Program-made: the position numbers and the translations under genes
Source of the DNA: an uncultured Oscillospiraceae bacterium
GTDB taxonomy: Bacteria > Bacillota > Clostridia > Oscillospirales > Oscillospiraceae
Length of the DNA: 41,094 nucleotides
Assembly: GCA_947589225.1 (NCBI GenBank)
Contig: CANQBC010000020.1
Location: forward strand, 1 to 41,094
Direction: 5' to 3'
Shown here: in pieces, positions 39,726-41,094 of the stretch
How the letters are laid out: each line of letters opens with the position of its first letter
How positions within the stretch are numbered: the stretch's first letter is position 1
The notes under the pieces: generated by a model
Database searches by the model: none
What the model was told of the DNA's origin: nothing
The model's input: the letters and a program-made list of their open reading frames with translations, nothing else

Positions 39726-41084
39726 TTGAATTCAAATTCGACGTCCTCCCGCGAATACGCGGGAATGATAACCGATAATCTGACGAGCCTGTACCGCATC
39801 CCTGGCTCGGCCTACGACGACAGCGTCAAGCGCGGCCTTCGCAACGCCGACGGCTCCGGCGTGGTGGCGGGCGTGTCCAAGATCGGCTCCGTCCTGGGCT
39901 ATTACATCGAGGACGGCCAGCGGGTTCCCCACGAGGGCAAGCTTTTCTACCGCGGGTACGACGTGGAGGAGATCGTGGCGGCCCACCGAAGGGAGGACAC
40001 CTTTGGGTACGAGGAGGTGGCGTATCTGCTGCTGTGCGGCGCTCTGCCCACCAGGGCCCAGGAGGCGCGGTTTGTGGAGATCCTCTCCGCCGCCAAGACG
40101 CTCCCGGAGGGCTTTTTCGAGAACGAGCTGATGAAGCGGCCCAGCCGCAACATCATGAACGCCATCTCCCGGGCGGTGCTCTCCATGTACGCCTACGACG
40201 ACAACCCCGACGACACCTCCGTGGTCAACGTCCTGCGCCAGTCCATCGAGCTCATCGCTCGGATGCCCACCATCGTGGCCCAGACCTACGCCATGAAGCG
40301 GCACTACTACGACAACGCCTCCCTCTACATCCACAACCCCAAGACGGAGCTGACCCTGGCGGAGAACTTCCTGCGGCTGGCCCGGCGGGACAAGAGCTAC
40401 ACCGACAAGGAGGCGAAGCTCTTAGACGCGCTGATGATGCTCCACGCTGAGCACTCCGGCGGCAACAACTCCACCTTCGTCTGCCGGGCCGTGACCTCCA
40501 CGGGCGCGGACACCTACGGGGCCATCGCCGCGGCCATTAACTCCCTCAAGGGCCCCCTCCACGGCGGCGCCAACGAGGCGGTGATGCACATGGTGAGCGA
40601 CATCCTTGAGCACGTCCGCGACCCGAAGGACGACGACGAGGTGGGCGCGTATCTGGACAAGCTCCTGGACGGCGAGGCGGGCGACCGCTCCGGGAAGCTC
40701 TACGGCCTGGGCCACGCGGTCTACACCGTCTCTGACCCCCGCGCCGTCACCATCAGGGAGCTCATCGGCGAGATGGTCGGAATCAAAGGATACAGCGACG
40801 AATTTCTGATCGCCGAGCGGGTGGAGCGGCTCGGGATCCCCAAGCTCATGGCGCGCAAGGGGAAGAGCGTGCCCATCCCCGCCAACGTGGATCTCTACTC
40901 CGGCATCGTCTACAAGATGCTGGGGATCCCGGAGGATCTGTACACGCCCCTCTTCGCTGTCTCCCGCGTCTCCGGCTGGTGCGCCCACCGTCTGGAAGAG
41001 CTCATCACCTCCGGCCGCATCATGCGCCCGGCCTACCGGTCGGCGGCCACGAGAAAGACTTACGTCCCCATCGAGGAGCGGTAA
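39726..41084 (+). CDS. gltA: Citrate synthase
   Basis: The 452-aa enzyme condenses oxaloacetate and acetyl-CoA to citrate. TTG 39726 is chosen because AAGAAGGG ends six bases upstream; ATG 39708 lacks a ribosome site and would add six residues. The catalytic pattern is clear: MLHAEHSGGNNSTF (first His), GPLHGGANEAVM (second His) and LGHAVYTVSDPRA region, with Asp in NVDLYSGIVYKMLGIP. The N-terminal extension and long form fit the clostridial-type citrate synthase. The stop lies 10 bp before the window end. Divergent from acn-icd. Confidence 0.95.
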   Translation: MNSNSTSSREYAGMITDNLTSLYRIPGSAYDDSVKRGLRNADGSGVVAGVSKIGSVLGYYIEDGQRVPHEGKLFYRGYDVEEIVAAHRREDTFGYEEVAYLLLCGALPTRAQEARFVEILSAAKTLPEGFFENELMKRPSRNIMNAISRAVLSMYAYDDNPDDTSVVNVLRQSIELIARMPTIVAQTYAMKRHYYDNASLYIHNPKTELTLAENFLRLARRDKSYTDKEAKLLDALMMLHAEHSGGNNSTFVCRAVTSTGADTYGAIAAAINSLKGPLHGGANEAVMHMVSDILEHVRDPKDDDEVGAYLDKLLDGEAGDRSGKLYGLGHAVYTVSDPRAVTIRELIGEMVGIKGYSDEFLIAERVERLGIPKLMARKGKSVPIPANVDLYSGIVYKMLGIPEDLYTPLFAVSRVSGWCAHRLEELITSGRIMRPAYRSAATRKTYVPIEER

Positions 41085-41094
41085 GGTTCCTCTC

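Overview
The window looks like a chromosome segment of a high-GC, anaerobic, Gram-positive-type Clostridia, most like Oscillospiraceae/Ruminococcaceae. This rests on gene families (TnpV, DUF4317, DUF4330, XpaC/TelA, CsaB, M16C peptidase), strong AGGAGG ribosome sites, 17-bp-spaced promoters and GC-rich housekeeping genes. No database search was possible; family names come from reading motifs and proteins.

Layout. (1) Positions 1-5700 are a mobile-element graveyard. They hold a relic element gene with an in-frame TGA, a frameshifted XRE regulator, a beheaded unknown gene, an M24 peptidase with an in-frame TAG, two TnpV genes, a slice of an ABC ATPase, and what looks like the first helix of an ATP-synthase c subunit. 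One intact gene, a DUF4317 protein, sits among them with its own promoter and terminator. (2) Positions 5820-11640 are an accessory island with visibly lower GC. Four direct repeats and a sigma70-type promoter precede an AlbA_2-like gene with a damaged start, a 571-aa PD-(D/E)xK nuclease-like protein, and a 350-aa protein joining cysteine-rich 4Fe-4S motifs to a possible nuclease domain. A second promoter then drives two DNA methyltransferases, the first with an N-terminal BldC/excisionase-like HTH. This looks like an unusual restriction-modification or defence system and is the best candidate for a novel system here. (3) Positions 11914-15550 carry a TrpXYZ-like ABC transporter operon ending in a barnase-like lipoprotein. 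(4) A divergent rodA/ftsW-type gene follows. (5) Positions 17087-27445 are a seven-gene leftward cell-envelope operon: murJ, O-antigen-ligase-like, GT4, two DUF4330 proteins, a GT4-CsaB fusion and an M16C peptidase. It is preceded by 3.5 copies of a 112-bp palindromic repeat. (6) obgE, then an XpaC-TelA-LemA-like-TPM operon, run rightward. (7) A leftward pair encodes a ParB-like/BMP fusion and a phosphoesterase. (8) aconitase and isocitrate dehydrogenase run leftward, divergent from citrate synthase: the oxidative half of the TCA cycle that makes 2-oxoglutarate.

The housekeeping parts are ordinary. The interest lies in the Fe-S restriction-like island, its repeat array, the clustered gene decay on its left side, the palindromic repeats upstream of obgE, the ACG/GTG start oddity in the XpaC-like gene, the ParB-BMP fusion and the structured aconitase leader.
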